In this document: piece by piece, positions 1 through 8,245 of the stretch
Layout: the number at the start of each line of letters is the position of its first letter
Position numbering within the stretch: the stretch's first letter is position 1
DNA from: Planctomycetota bacterium
GTDB taxonomy: Bacteria; Planctomycetota; UBA1135; GCA-002686595
Assembly: GCA_016795205.1 (NCBI GenBank)
Contig: JAEUHZ010000057.1
Coordinates: 1-45,734 of the forward strand
Length of the DNA: 45,734 bases
Reading direction: 5' to 3'
Program-made: the position numbers and the translations under genes
Notes under the pieces: generated by a model
What the model was told of the DNA's origin: nothing
The model's input: only the letters and a program-made list of their open reading frames with translations
Database searches by the model: none

Positions 1-1131
1 GACCTCGAGCTCCAGGACGGGCTCGGCATCGAGCGGCGCTCCGTCGGCCACGGCGGCCAGCACCGTACCGACCTCGATCCCCGCGAGCAGCCCGCGGTCG
101 GCCCGGATCTCGTCGCCGCGCAACGCGAGCAGGATCGGCGGGTCGGCGACGCGCCCGCCGGCGCCCACGGCGCGGTCGAGGTCGCCCTGCGCCATGGGGA
201 TCGTGAGGTGGCAGGGAAAGGCCTGGTAGGCGGCGATCACGCGCTGGATGAGTTCGCCGTAGGTCGCGCTGGCGCCCACGCGGCGCATCTCGGCCGCGAG
301 CAGATACGTGAACAATCCGTGGGGCTGCGCGTCGCGCGCGCCCTCGGGCAGCTCGAGTTCCGGAGCGGCGCCGAAGCTCTGCGCGCCGTAGAAGGCCGCG
401 ACCCCTTGGGTGCGCTCGGGGCGCGCGGGCGCCGCGGAGGCGCCAGCCACCGGTCGTGGTGCCGCGCCGCGCAAGCCCAGCGCCGAGGGTGGCAGACCCC
501 GCGTGCGCACGCCGCCGCCGCGCAGCAGCGTCCCCGAGTGGCAGGCGTCGACGACCAACCAGACGTCAGCGCCCTTGGCGCGGATCGCACCGACCAGCTC
601 GAAGATCTCGTCGTCGACGAGCGCGTTCGGCACCTTGGCACCATCCGGCGCCGGGCGCACGTCGGCCGGCAGGAAGATCTCGTCCAGGCCATCCGGCTCG
701 TCGTCGAGGCTGGCGGAAGAGCTGGGCTGCTGCGAGCCATGTCCGGCCAGGTAGACCACGACCCACTCGCCAGGCTGCGCTTGGGCGGCGAGCCGCTGGA
801 AGCCCTGCCGGATGTTCTGGAGCGTAGGTCGCGCCTTGGGATCGGCCGGCCAGCCCGCGAGGCGCGTCATGGCCGCGTCGGGAACGCCGTAGACCTCGCG
901 CAACGCGCGGGCGAACAGCTCGACGTCGTTGGCCGGGCCGAGGAGCTCGATCGTGTTCGAGCCCGGGACGCGCCCGGCCTCCTTGAGGTAGGGGTACTCC
1001 GTGCAGCCCACGAGCAACGCGCGCGCCGAACGCACCGCGGGCGCAGCGGGCCCCACGGCGGCCGCCGGGACCTGCGCAGCGAGCGGAGCCGCCAGCGCCA
1101 GGACGGTGAACGGTGCGAGCAGACCCTTCAT
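1..1131 (-). CDS. Secreted caspase-like cysteine peptidase (C14 family), 3' end outside window
   Basis: The frame reads from ATG at 1131 to the window edge without a stop, so at least 377 residues are present and the C-terminus is missing. The first 20 residues form a signal peptide ending near Leu-Ala-Ala-Gln. A caspase p20-like fold follows: the His of LAGHGSQ is at about residue 131 and the Cys of DACHSGT at about residue 197, the clan CD catalytic dyad in its usual order and spacing. An acidic DDEPDGLDEIF stretch lies just after the His, as in metacaspase-like proteins. After about residue 320 the sequence turns to a non-catalytic tail whose function is not visible. Members of this family cleave after basic or acidic residues; the specificity here cannot be read. 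It is the first of three clan CD peptidases in the window. The TonB-domain lipoprotein gene lies upstream on the same strand. Confidence 0.85.
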   Translation of the reverse strand, partial: MKGLLAPFTVLALAAPLAAQVPAAAVGPAAPAVRSARALLVGCTEYPYLKEAGRVPGSNTIELLGPANDVELFARALREVYGVPDAAMTRLAGWPADPKARPTLQNIRQGFQRLAAQAQPGEWVVVYLAGHGSQQPSSSASLDDEPDGLDEIFLPADVRPAPDGAKVPNALVDDEIFELVGAIRAKGADVWLVVDACHSGTLLRGGGVRTRGLPPSALGLRGAAPRPVAGASAAPARPERTQGVAAFYGAQSFGAAPELELPEGARDAQPHGLFTYLLAAEMRRVGASATYGELIQRVIAAYQAFPCHLTIPMAQGDLDRAVGAGGRVADPPILLALRGDEIRADRGLLAGIEVGTVLAAVADGAPLDAEPVLELEV

Positions 1132-1180
1132 GGCGTGGACCGTGATACCACACCCGCCTTCCGCGGGGCTCCCCCACGAG

Positions 1181-1223
1181 ATCCGCGGTCGCGGATGCCG
1201 AACACCCGGATCCGCCGCGGGTG
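1181..1223. terminator. Two small inverted repeats between the TonB-domain and caspase-like genes
   Basis: ATCCGC/GCGGAT forms a 6-bp stem with a 4-nt loop (1181-1196), and CACCCG/CGGGTG pairs across 1203-1223. They lie in the 117-bp gap just after the minus-strand TonB-domain gene. No T-run follows, so this is only a weak candidate for transcription attenuation or termination. Confidence 0.25.
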
Positions 1224-1248
1224 CCCGCCGCCGGACGCGCGCCGGCGC

Positions 1249-1764
1249 TCAGCTGCGCGAGAGCCGGAAGACGATGCGGTGAACCAGCCGGTCGACGCCG
1301 CGACTGCCGGTGCGCGGCAGGAAGCGCCAGGTGCGTGCGGCGGCCAGCGCGGCCGCCTCGAGCCGTGCCGAGCCGCTCGAGCCGGAGATGGCGAGGCCGA
1401 CGACCTCTCCATCCTGCAGGACATCGATCGTGATCTCGACCCAGCCCTCCTCCCCGATGCGCCGCGACATCCGGGGGTAGACGGGCAGCTCCCCGCTCGC
1501 GAAGCGCGGCAGCGCGGCGACCGCCGCTGCCGGCGGAGTCGCCTGTGCCGCGCGTTCCTCGTGTGCTTCCTGCGAGCGACTGGCAGGCTCGACGGCTGCC
1601 GGGTCGAGGGCCCCCGGATCGACGGCCGTCGAGGTGACGAGGGAACTCGAGGTCGCGACCGGCGCCGCAGTCCCGTCCTGGGACGGCGAGGTGCAGGCGA
1701 GCACGCCCACGGCGAGCAGCGCGGCGAGTGCCCAGGCCCGCACCAGGGTCCGCATCGTGATCAC
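1249..1764 (-). CDS. Lipoprotein with TonB C-terminal domain
   Basis: The protein has 171 residues; an in-frame ATG three codons in (1755) is an alternative start. The N-terminus is a hydrophobic segment ending in a lipobox-like VLAC with Cys at about residue 24. A Ser/Thr/Ala-rich linker of about 65 residues follows, then a TonB C-terminal domain at about residues 90-171. The latter shows the family pattern: YP near its start, GxVxITIDVLQDGEV, the SSG turn, AALAAARTWRF and a final hydrophobic strand. Classical TonB has an N-terminal membrane helix and a long Pro-rich spacer; here the anchor appears to be lipid and the spacer is short. It is divergent from a TonB-dependent receptor, so a role in energising or contacting that receptor is plausible, but stand-alone TonB-C domains also occur in other envelope proteins. 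ExbB and ExbD are not in the window. Confidence 0.75.
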   Translation of the reverse strand: MITMRTLVRAWALAALLAVGVLACTSPSQDGTAAPVATSSSLVTSTAVDPGALDPAAVEPASRSQEAHEERAAQATPPAAAVAALPRFASGELPVYPRMSRRIGEEGWVEITIDVLQDGEVVGLAISGSSGSARLEAAALAAARTWRFLPRTGSRGVDRLVHRIVFRLSRS

Positions 1765-1983
1765 GAGTAGCCGCCCAGCGGTCAGGAGTCACCGTCCACC
1801 GAGCGATGCCGGCCGGGCTCGTGTCCGTCGTCGGCCCAGCTCCGCACCGGTTGTCGCAGGCGGTCGCGCACCCCGCAGCGACAGTCCACCGCGGTCCACT
1901 GGACGTGCTCGGCGTGACCCGTGGCCCAGGCGCAGCTAGCTGAGACCGCTCGCTCGCGCTCGCGCCCCCCTCGGCCCCCCTCG
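1765..1983. promoter_or_regulatory. Divergent intergenic region between TonB-domain gene and TonB-dependent receptor
   Basis: These 219 bp must hold the promoters of both divergent genes. The receptor side carries two C6 runs (around 1964-1980) just before the start. No AT-rich Fur-like palindrome and no convincing -35/-10 pair was found by eye. The receptor frame stays open upstream to 1921, but that extension is Arg/Pro-rich and looks non-coding. Confidence 0.4.
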
Positions 1984-4137
1984 ATGCAACTCAGTCCCCC
2001 CTGCTGTGCGCGCCTGGCCGGAGTGCGCACGCTGGCCGCGACCGGCCTGGTGGCGGCCATGGGCTCGCTGCTCTCCGCCGAGGCCCGGCAGACTCCTCCA
2101 ACCGTCCCCCCCGAGGCGAGCGCGCAGCTGCCGCAGGAACCGGTCCCGCCAGGGATTCCCGAGGTCATCGTCTCCGAGACGAGCCTGGAGGCCGCCGAGT
2201 CGCTCCAGGGTGTGACGCTCACGAACACCGCCGCGCGCGACTTGATCTCGCCCGAGGAGGTCGCGGAGGCCGGCACGCTGAACCTGCAGGAGATCCTGCG
2301 GCGCTCGCCGAGCGTCCACATCAGCGAGGAGACGGGCTCCGACTCACTCCCGAACATCGCGATCCGCGGGGTCACCGGCAACGACGGCATCTTCCGCAGC
2401 GTGAACGTGGCCCTGTTCGCGGACGGGATCCCGCTGGCCGGCGGACCCTACGGCGCCCCGGGTGCCGCGGGCTTCCCGCTGCTCATGGAGCGCGTCTACG
2501 CCATCGACATCCAGCGCGGCGGCGGGGCGGTCCGCTACGGGCCCAACAACGTCTCCGGCATCGTCAACTTCCTCACGCGACCGATCCCGACCGAGAGCAC
2601 GCTCTACACGCGCTTCGCCTACGACAGCTTCGACAACGGGGCCAACTACACGTCGTACGGCGGCACCTACGGGCCGTTCGGCTTCCTCCTCGAGAGCGTC
2701 TACAAGGACGGGAAGACCTACCGCGACCACGGCGACTACACGCTGCAGAACTACTCGCTGAAGACGCGCTACGAGCACACGGAGCACGTGCGTAGCTTCC
2801 TCCAGCTCGAGTTTTTCGACGACGACTCCGACCTCTCCGACGGGCTGACCCTGGCCCAGTACCAGGCCGATCCTTCGCAGTCGACCTCGCTCCAGAATCG
2901 CTTCACGGCCAACCAGAAGCGGGTCAACTACCGGCTCGAGTGGGAGACCTCGGACCAGACGCAGCTCGACCTGATCACTTACTACTACGAGACCGAGCGC
3001 ACGTTCTTCCTGGGCTCGCCGCTCTTCTACGGGAACTCGCCCAACTACATCCAGGCGACGCCGCGGCCCATGAACACCTTCGCGGTGCAGCCCCAGCTCA
3101 CGCACCGTTACGAGCTCGGCGATGTCGACGGGTCGCTGCTGGCCGGCCTGCGCTACCAGCACGAGAACCTGACCCGCGGGGTCTATCGGACCTTCCCGGA
3201 CGGCTCGGAGACGCCGATCTCCGACGACCGGTTCGAGTACCAGGCCGGGTCCGCGTTCGTGCAGAACGACTTCATCTTCGGCGACTGGAAGGTGACGCCC
3301 GGCATCCGGTTCGAGGCCGTCGACATCCAGGCCGAGAACCAGAGCGGGCTCTCCGTCGACCGCGACTTCACGGAGGTCCTGCCGGCGATCAGCGCGTCGT
3401 ACCTGATCCGCCCTACCGTGGCGCTCTACGCCAACGTCCAGACGTCGTTCCAGCCTCCGGCCGCGAACACGATCAGCATCACGCCCAACCCGCAGGACTT
3501 CGAGGCCCAGTACGCCTGGATGTACGAGCTCGGCACGCGGTTGCAGTCGAACGACGGCGCGATCGCCGCGGACCTGGCGCTGTACCAGATCGACTACAGC
3601 GACAGGCTCGAGCCCGATCCGGACCAGTTCGGCGTGCTCCTGAACTCGGGCCGGTCCCGCCACCGCGGCATCGAGCTCGCGGTGGACGGCCACCTCGCGC
3701 CCGCGGGCCTCGCAGGCGTGAGCTACTGGACCACAGTCGCCTACAACCAGTCGGAATACGAGAATGGGGACTTCGAGGGCAACGAGACGCCCGGCAGTCC
3801 GCACTGGCTCCTGGGCTGGGGCGCCCGCTACGAGTTCGGAGGCACGGGCCTCTTCGCCGCCGTCGACGGCTACTTCGTGGACGAAGCCTATTCCGACCGC
3901 GAGAACACCGGGGAGATCAACGCCCAGGGAACGCGCGGAGAGCGGCCGTCGGCCACGATTTGGAACGCACACACCGGGCTCCGGCGTCAGCTCGACGCGC
4001 GCGTGCGGCTCGAGGTCCAGCTCGATGTGCGCAACATCTTCGACGAGGAGTACTTCGACGTGCGTGCGGGACGCGGCATCTATCCGGGTGCGCCCTTCGC
4101 ATACGGCGGGTCTCTCGGTCTGCTGTTCACGTTCTGA
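1984..4137 (+). CDS. TonB-dependent outer-membrane receptor, FecA-like
   Basis: Starting from ATG at 1984 gives 717 residues with a signal peptide (hydrophobic residues about 15-34). A TonB-box-like PEVIVSE lies at residues 59-65. The plug domain follows, with LQEILRRSPSVHI, an IRG turn, DGIPLAGGPYG and the IDIQRGGGAVRYGPN block typical of FecA/siderophore receptors. The remainder is a long beta-barrel rich in aromatic and Tyr-containing strands, and it ends in Phe (LGLLFTF), the outer-membrane assembly signal. Length and order fit a complete 22-strand receptor. The plug resembles ferric-dicitrate receptors most, but the substrate cannot be deduced from sequence alone. The next gene begins 38 bp downstream on the same strand and encodes a tandem glycosidase-like lipoprotein, so a sugar or glycoconjugate substrate should also be considered. 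Confidence 0.9.
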   Translation: MQLSPPCCARLAGVRTLAATGLVAAMGSLLSAEARQTPPTVPPEASAQLPQEPVPPGIPEVIVSETSLEAAESLQGVTLTNTAARDLISPEEVAEAGTLNLQEILRRSPSVHISEETGSDSLPNIAIRGVTGNDGIFRSVNVALFADGIPLAGGPYGAPGAAGFPLLMERVYAIDIQRGGGAVRYGPNNVSGIVNFLTRPIPTESTLYTRFAYDSFDNGANYTSYGGTYGPFGFLLESVYKDGKTYRDHGDYTLQNYSLKTRYEHTEHVRSFLQLEFFDDDSDLSDGLTLAQYQADPSQSTSLQNRFTANQKRVNYRLEWETSDQTQLDLITYYYETERTFFLGSPLFYGNSPNYIQATPRPMNTFAVQPQLTHRYELGDVDGSLLAGLRYQHENLTRGVYRTFPDGSETPISDDRFEYQAGSAFVQNDFIFGDWKVTPGIRFEAVDIQAENQSGLSVDRDFTEVLPAISASYLIRPTVALYANVQTSFQPPAANTISITPNPQDFEAQYAWMYELGTRLQSNDGAIAADLALYQIDYSDRLEPDPDQFGVLLNSGRSRHRGIELAVDGHLAPAGLAGVSYWTTVAYNQSEYENGDFEGNETPGSPHWLLGWGARYEFGGTGLFAAVDGYFVDEAYSDRENTGEINAQGTRGERPSATIWNAHTGLRRQLDARVRLEVQLDVRNIFDEEYFDVRAGRGIYPGAPFAYGGSLGLLFTF

Positions 4138-4175
4138 CCCGATCCTCGCCCCCCCGACCCGATCCAGGCGATTCC

Positions 4176-6269
4176 ATGCACCCCACGTCCTTGAACACGC
4201 GGCTCACCTGCGCCGCACTGGCGCTCGCCGTCCTGGCCTGTCGATCCACGGACGGCACGCCGAGCGTGGATCCGGCGCGGCGCGCCGGAGCGGCCGTGCC
4301 GGGCTCGGCCCGCGCCGCCGCGGAGGTCGTCCCGACTCGCGAGTTCGAGGTCCGCGGCGATCGCGCCTTCCTCGGCGGCCAGCAGGTCGAGCTGTGGGGA
4401 CTGCGCTGTGGCAACGCGCTCTACAGCCAGACCGTCACCGAGCGCCACGTGCGCGCGCTCGACAACCTAGTCCGTCACGGGATCAACCTGATCGGCGTCT
4501 ACGTGCAGGGTAGCAATGGCGGCTGGCCCAATGCCGATGCCGGGCTGAACGGCTACGCGCGCTCGGGAGCCCTGAAGCCGGACGTTGCCCAGCGCCTGGA
4601 GTGGCTGATCCGCGAGGCGGACGCGCGCGGCATGGTCGTGCAGGTCGGCCTCTTCTCCCCGCGCAAGGACCAAGAGCTCGATGGCGAGCCAGCGGTGCGT
4701 CGCGCCATCGAGGAGACCGCGCGCTTCCTGGTCGAACGCGGCTTGCGCAATGTCTTCGTGGACCTCGTCCACGAGTTCGACCACGACCGCGTGGACCTCG
4801 AGGTCTTCCGCGAGCCCGAAGGTCCGTCCAAGAAGTCACGGCTCGCCGCGCTGTTCTGCGCCGTGGCTCCCGGCATCGAGGTCGGCGTCTGCCCCTACGA
4901 GAAGTCGCCCACGACCGACGCGTTCCCCGGCATGGACGTGCGCATCATCCAGAAGTCGATGGCGATCCCGACGAGCGGCTTCGTGGTGAACGTCGAGTCG
5001 CAGAAGGTCGATGCGTACGAGAACGAGGGGGTCTTTTCGGACGGCGACAAGGATTGGATCTTCGCGGACTGTGAGCGCTACCAGCGGGCCCCGAACGCCG
5101 CGCTCATGTTCCACGCCGCCTACGTGATGGGCATCGGAGGCTCCAGCGGCAGCGGGCCGCACCCCGAGTTGGGCGGGCAGGGCACGAGCCCCAGCGACCG
5201 CGGCGTGCGCTTCTACCACGAGTGGGTGCGCGACCACGTCGGCCGCTGGGAGTACCCGCGCCACGTGCCGGCGCCCGCCGACGCGCCCGCGCCCGCCCAC
5301 CGGCCGACGCGCGAGTTCGAGGTCCGTGACGGGCTGCCCCACTTGGGCGGCGAGCCGGTGCAGCTCTTCGGACTGCGCTGCAACAACGCGCTCCTGAGCC
5401 CCGCGGTCACCGAGCGCTTGATCAACAACTTGGACAACATGGCGGCGCACGGCATCAACCTGATCGGTATCAGCCTGCACGGCACGAACGGCGGCTTCCC
5501 CAGCGTCGACGCCGGCCCGAACGCATTCACGCCCGACGGACGCCTGATCGGGGGCTTCAAGACGCGGCTCGAAGCCGTCGTGCGCGCGGCGGATGCGCGC
5601 GGCATGGTGGTCTGCATCGGCGTCCTCATGCCGCGCAAGGACGAGTACCTGCGCGACGAGGCCGCCGTGAGGCGGGCGATCGAGGAGACGGCCGCCTTCC
5701 TGGAGGCGCGCGGGCTGCGCAACGTGCTGGTCAACCTGATGCAGGAGTTCAACCACCCGACCCGCATCGACCACGAGATCTTGCGCGAGCCGAACGGCGC
5801 GCAGAAGAAGGCGCAGATGGCGCAGTGGTTCAAGGCCCAGGCCCCGGCGATCGAAGTCGGGATCGTCTCGAACCATCTGACCGGCTCGGCGATCGACTTC
5901 CCCGGCTGCGACGTGCAGATGCTGCACGAGAGCGTCGCCTGGCCGGAGGCGGGCTTCGTGCTGAACACGGAGAGCCCCGACGAGGAGATCTCGGGCAACG
6001 AGGGTGTCTTCCACCGCTACGAGCGCGCGCGGCTCGAGGCCGGCTGGCGGAAGTTCCTCGGCGCTCCGCGCGCCGCGATGCTGTTCCGCTCACCCTACGT
6101 GGAGGATGTGCGCGGCCAGGCCGCCACGGGTCCGAACCTCGAGATGGGCGGCGGCGGCACCGGCGAGTCGGATCGCGGCATCCGCTTCTACTACGTATGG
6201 GTGCGGCAGAACCTCGGGCGCTGGGAGTACCCGCGCCACGTGCGCGAGGGTCCGCCGCGGGCTCCGTGA
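4176..6269 (+). CDS. Lipoprotein with two tandem glycoside-hydrolase-like domains
   Basis: The protein has 697 residues. An N-terminal hydrophobic segment ends in the lipobox VLAC (Cys22). Two homologous units of about 315 residues follow, at about 53-370 and 377-690. Both open with PTREFEV and a GLRCxNAL motif, and both end with GRWEYPRHV. Each has TIM-barrel features: an HGINLIG strand, EADARGMVV or AADARGMVV, an internal Glu after a hydrophobic strand (HEFDH in copy 1, QEFNH in copy 2) and a later Glu at a strand end (NVES, NTES). In clan GH-A enzymes such pairs of Glu serve as acid/base and nucleophile; assigning them here is inference. No named glycosidase family was recognised. The Glu positions are kept in both copies, which suggests two active sites rather than a decayed repeat. 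It is probably co-transcribed with the upstream TonB-dependent receptor. Confidence 0.75.
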   Translation: MHPTSLNTRLTCAALALAVLACRSTDGTPSVDPARRAGAAVPGSARAAAEVVPTREFEVRGDRAFLGGQQVELWGLRCGNALYSQTVTERHVRALDNLVRHGINLIGVYVQGSNGGWPNADAGLNGYARSGALKPDVAQRLEWLIREADARGMVVQVGLFSPRKDQELDGEPAVRRAIEETARFLVERGLRNVFVDLVHEFDHDRVDLEVFREPEGPSKKSRLAALFCAVAPGIEVGVCPYEKSPTTDAFPGMDVRIIQKSMAIPTSGFVVNVESQKVDAYENEGVFSDGDKDWIFADCERYQRAPNAALMFHAAYVMGIGGSSGSGPHPELGGQGTSPSDRGVRFYHEWVRDHVGRWEYPRHVPAPADAPAPAHRPTREFEVRDGLPHLGGEPVQLFGLRCNNALLSPAVTERLINNLDNMAAHGINLIGISLHGTNGGFPSVDAGPNAFTPDGRLIGGFKTRLEAVVRAADARGMVVCIGVLMPRKDEYLRDEAAVRRAIEETAAFLEARGLRNVLVNLMQEFNHPTRIDHEILREPNGAQKKAQMAQWFKAQAPAIEVGIVSNHLTGSAIDFPGCDVQMLHESVAWPEAGFVLNTESPDEEISGNEGVFHRYERARLEAGWRKFLGAPRAAMLFRSPYVEDVRGQAATGPNLEMGGGGTGESDRGIRFYYVWVRQNLGRWEYPRHVREGPPRAP

Positions 6270-6293
6270 CGGCGCGCGGGCGCGGCCGGCCTC

Positions 6294-8132
6294 TCAGCCC
6301 TTCTGACGCAGCGCGCGCAGGATCGTGTCGGCCAGCTCGGCGCCGATGCCGGGCACGGCCCCGAGCTGCTCGGCACTCGCCTCCGCGACGCCCTGCACGC
6401 TGCCGAAGGCGCGCAGCAGCGCCTTGCGACGCTCGGGGCCGACGCCCGGGATCGAATCCAGGCGCGAGGCGATCCGGCCGCGTTCCTTGCGATGGTAGGT
6501 GATCGCGAAGCGGTGGGCCTCGTCGCGGATGCGCTCCAAGAGGTGGCGCGCGCCGCTGTGCCGCGGCAGCGGGAGCGGCTCCGCGGCCCCGGGCACGAAC
6601 AGCCGCTCGTCGACGGCGCGGCTCCTCGCACCCGAGGCCGTGCGCGCCTTGGCGAGGCCGACCATGGCGACCTCCCAGGCCGCGGCTTCCTCGCGCGCTT
6701 CGAGCGCCTTGGCGAGCTGCTCCCGCCCGCCGTCGATCACGACGAGGTCGGGCAGCTCGTCGTCCTCGACGCCGCGGCGCAGCGCGCGCAGCACGACCTC
6801 CCGCATCGAGGCGAAGTCGTCCTGCCCCGCGACACCGCGCACGCGGTAGCGGCGGTAGCCGGCGCGGTCGGCATGCCCGCGCCGGAACCGCACGCGGCTC
6901 GCGACCACGTGCGCGCCCTGGAGGTTCGACACGTCGAAGCAGTCGACGATCTCGGGCACGGAGTCCAGGCCCGCGATCGTGGCCAGCTCCTCCAGGGCGG
7001 CCTGCTCTCCGGCGCGCTCGCCTTCCGAGCGCGAGAGCTCCGCCCGTGCGTTCTCGCCCGCCACGGAGAGCATCCGGAGGCGCTCGCCGCTGCGCGGCCA
7101 GGCGAACGTGACCTGGCCGCCCAAGGCCTGGGCGAGCAGCCCATCCTCGGCGGGCAGGCACGGCACGACGATCTCGCGCGGCACGTCGCGGCGCGAGTGG
7201 GCGTACAGCGCCGTGACGACCACGTGCAGGAGCTCCTCGTCGGAAAGCTGCGAGCGGAAGACGTGGCTGCGGCTCTCGGCCAGGCGCCCGCCGCGGAAGG
7301 CCAGACGGTGCACGACCGCGGCGTCGCCCGCGCGCGCCAGACCCAAGACGTCGCGCGCCACGTCGTCCTTGGGCTGCACCCCTTGGCCCGCGACCGTGCG
7401 CGCCAGCGCCGCCAGGCGGTCGCGCCAGCCGGCCGCGCGCTCGTACTCCTGCGCCTGCGAAGCGGCGCGCATGCGTGCCTCGAGGTCCGCGCGCACCTCG
7501 GCGACGTCGCCGGACAGGATCCGCGCGGCCTTGTCGACCAGCGCCGCGTACTCGCCCGGCGTGACGAGCCCGACGCACGGCGCGCAGCACAGGCCGATCT
7601 GGTGCTTGAGGCACGGCCGCGACCGGTTCGCGAGCACATGGTCGGGGCAGTCGCGCAGCGGCACGACGCGGTGCAGGTCCGAGAGCGTCTTGCGCAGGTC
7701 CCCGCTCGACGCGTACGGCCCGAACAGGCGCGAGCGACCGCCCTCGCGACCGGCGTCCGGGTTCTTGGCGCGCACGTGCTTGAGGCGCGGGAACTCCTCC
7801 GCGAGGTCGATCCGCAGCATGCGGAAGGACTTGTCGTCCTTGAGGCGCAGGTTGTGCGGCGGCTTGTGCGTCTTGATCAGCGCGTCCTCGAGCAGCAGCG
7901 CCTCGCCCTCCGTGCGCGTGACGATCGTCTCCAGGCTGCGGGCCTCGGACTCGAGGAAGCGGATGTTCTGCCGGCCGTCGCCGCCCGCGCGGTAGCTGCG
8001 GACCCGCTCACGCAAGCGGGCCGACTTGCCCACGTAGAGCACCTTCCCGGCCGCGTCCCGGAACAGGTAGACGCCGGGCTGCTCGGGGACCTGCGTCAGG
8101 TCCAGCGCGGGATTCCAGGCGTGCTCCGACAT
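6294..8132 (-). CDS. uvrC: UvrABC excinuclease subunit C
   Basis: The protein has 612 residues, the usual length for UvrC. It opens with a GIY-YIG nuclease domain (QPGVYLF and VLYVGKS, about residues 17-95), which makes the 3' incision. A Cys cluster near CLKHQIGLCCAPC follows (about residues 174-186), then a UVR motif (about 205-240) for contact with UvrB. Next is the RNase H-like domain for the 5' incision (DCFDVSNLQG, then VVIDGG). Two helix-hairpin-helix motifs close the protein (IPGVGPERRKALL and VPGIGAELADTIL). It converges with the glycosidase-like gene with only 24 bp between stops. UvrB is encoded nearby on the same strand, separated by a plus-strand thioredoxin gene, so the two are not one transcript. 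Confidence 0.97.
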   Translation of the reverse strand: MSEHAWNPALDLTQVPEQPGVYLFRDAAGKVLYVGKSARLRERVRSYRAGGDGRQNIRFLESEARSLETIVTRTEGEALLLEDALIKTHKPPHNLRLKDDKSFRMLRIDLAEEFPRLKHVRAKNPDAGREGGRSRLFGPYASSGDLRKTLSDLHRVVPLRDCPDHVLANRSRPCLKHQIGLCCAPCVGLVTPGEYAALVDKAARILSGDVAEVRADLEARMRAASQAQEYERAAGWRDRLAALARTVAGQGVQPKDDVARDVLGLARAGDAAVVHRLAFRGGRLAESRSHVFRSQLSDEELLHVVVTALYAHSRRDVPREIVVPCLPAEDGLLAQALGGQVTFAWPRSGERLRMLSVAGENARAELSRSEGERAGEQAALEELATIAGLDSVPEIVDCFDVSNLQGAHVVASRVRFRRGHADRAGYRRYRVRGVAGQDDFASMREVVLRALRRGVEDDELPDLVVIDGGREQLAKALEAREEAAAWEVAMVGLAKARTASGARSRAVDERLFVPGAAEPLPLPRHSGARHLLERIRDEAHRFAITYHRKERGRIASRLDSIPGVGPERRKALLRAFGSVQGVAEASAEQLGAVPGIGAELADTILRALRQKG

Positions 8133-8229
8133 GGATGGGTGTCGCGATCCTGGCCCGCCCGGGCGCCGTGGTAAAGGCCGCGCGGGGCTCCCCCTGCGCG
8201 CGCCCCCGCCCTTGGTGTAGGGTGAGCGC

Positions 8230-8235
8230 AGGAGG
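8230..8235 (+). promoter_or_regulatory. Shine-Dalgarno AGGAGG deciding the start of the TlpA-like gene
   Basis: A perfect AGGAGG ends 10 nt before ATG at 8246. The frame is open upstream to 8135, but only this start has a ribosome binding site and gives a signal peptide. A TAGGGT at 8218-8223 could be part of the promoter in this 113-bp gap, which is shared with the divergent uvrC. Confidence 0.65.
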
Positions 8236-8245
8236 GCATTCCCAC

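Noticed and set aside
208..1770. 520-codon plus-strand open frame at the left edge
   Set aside because: It is antisense to the caspase-like and TonB-domain genes, and its translation is Arg/Ala/Gly-rich with no domain pattern, typical of shadow frames at high GC.
1765..1983. Fur box before the FecA-like receptor
   Set aside because: No AT-rich palindrome is present in the gap.
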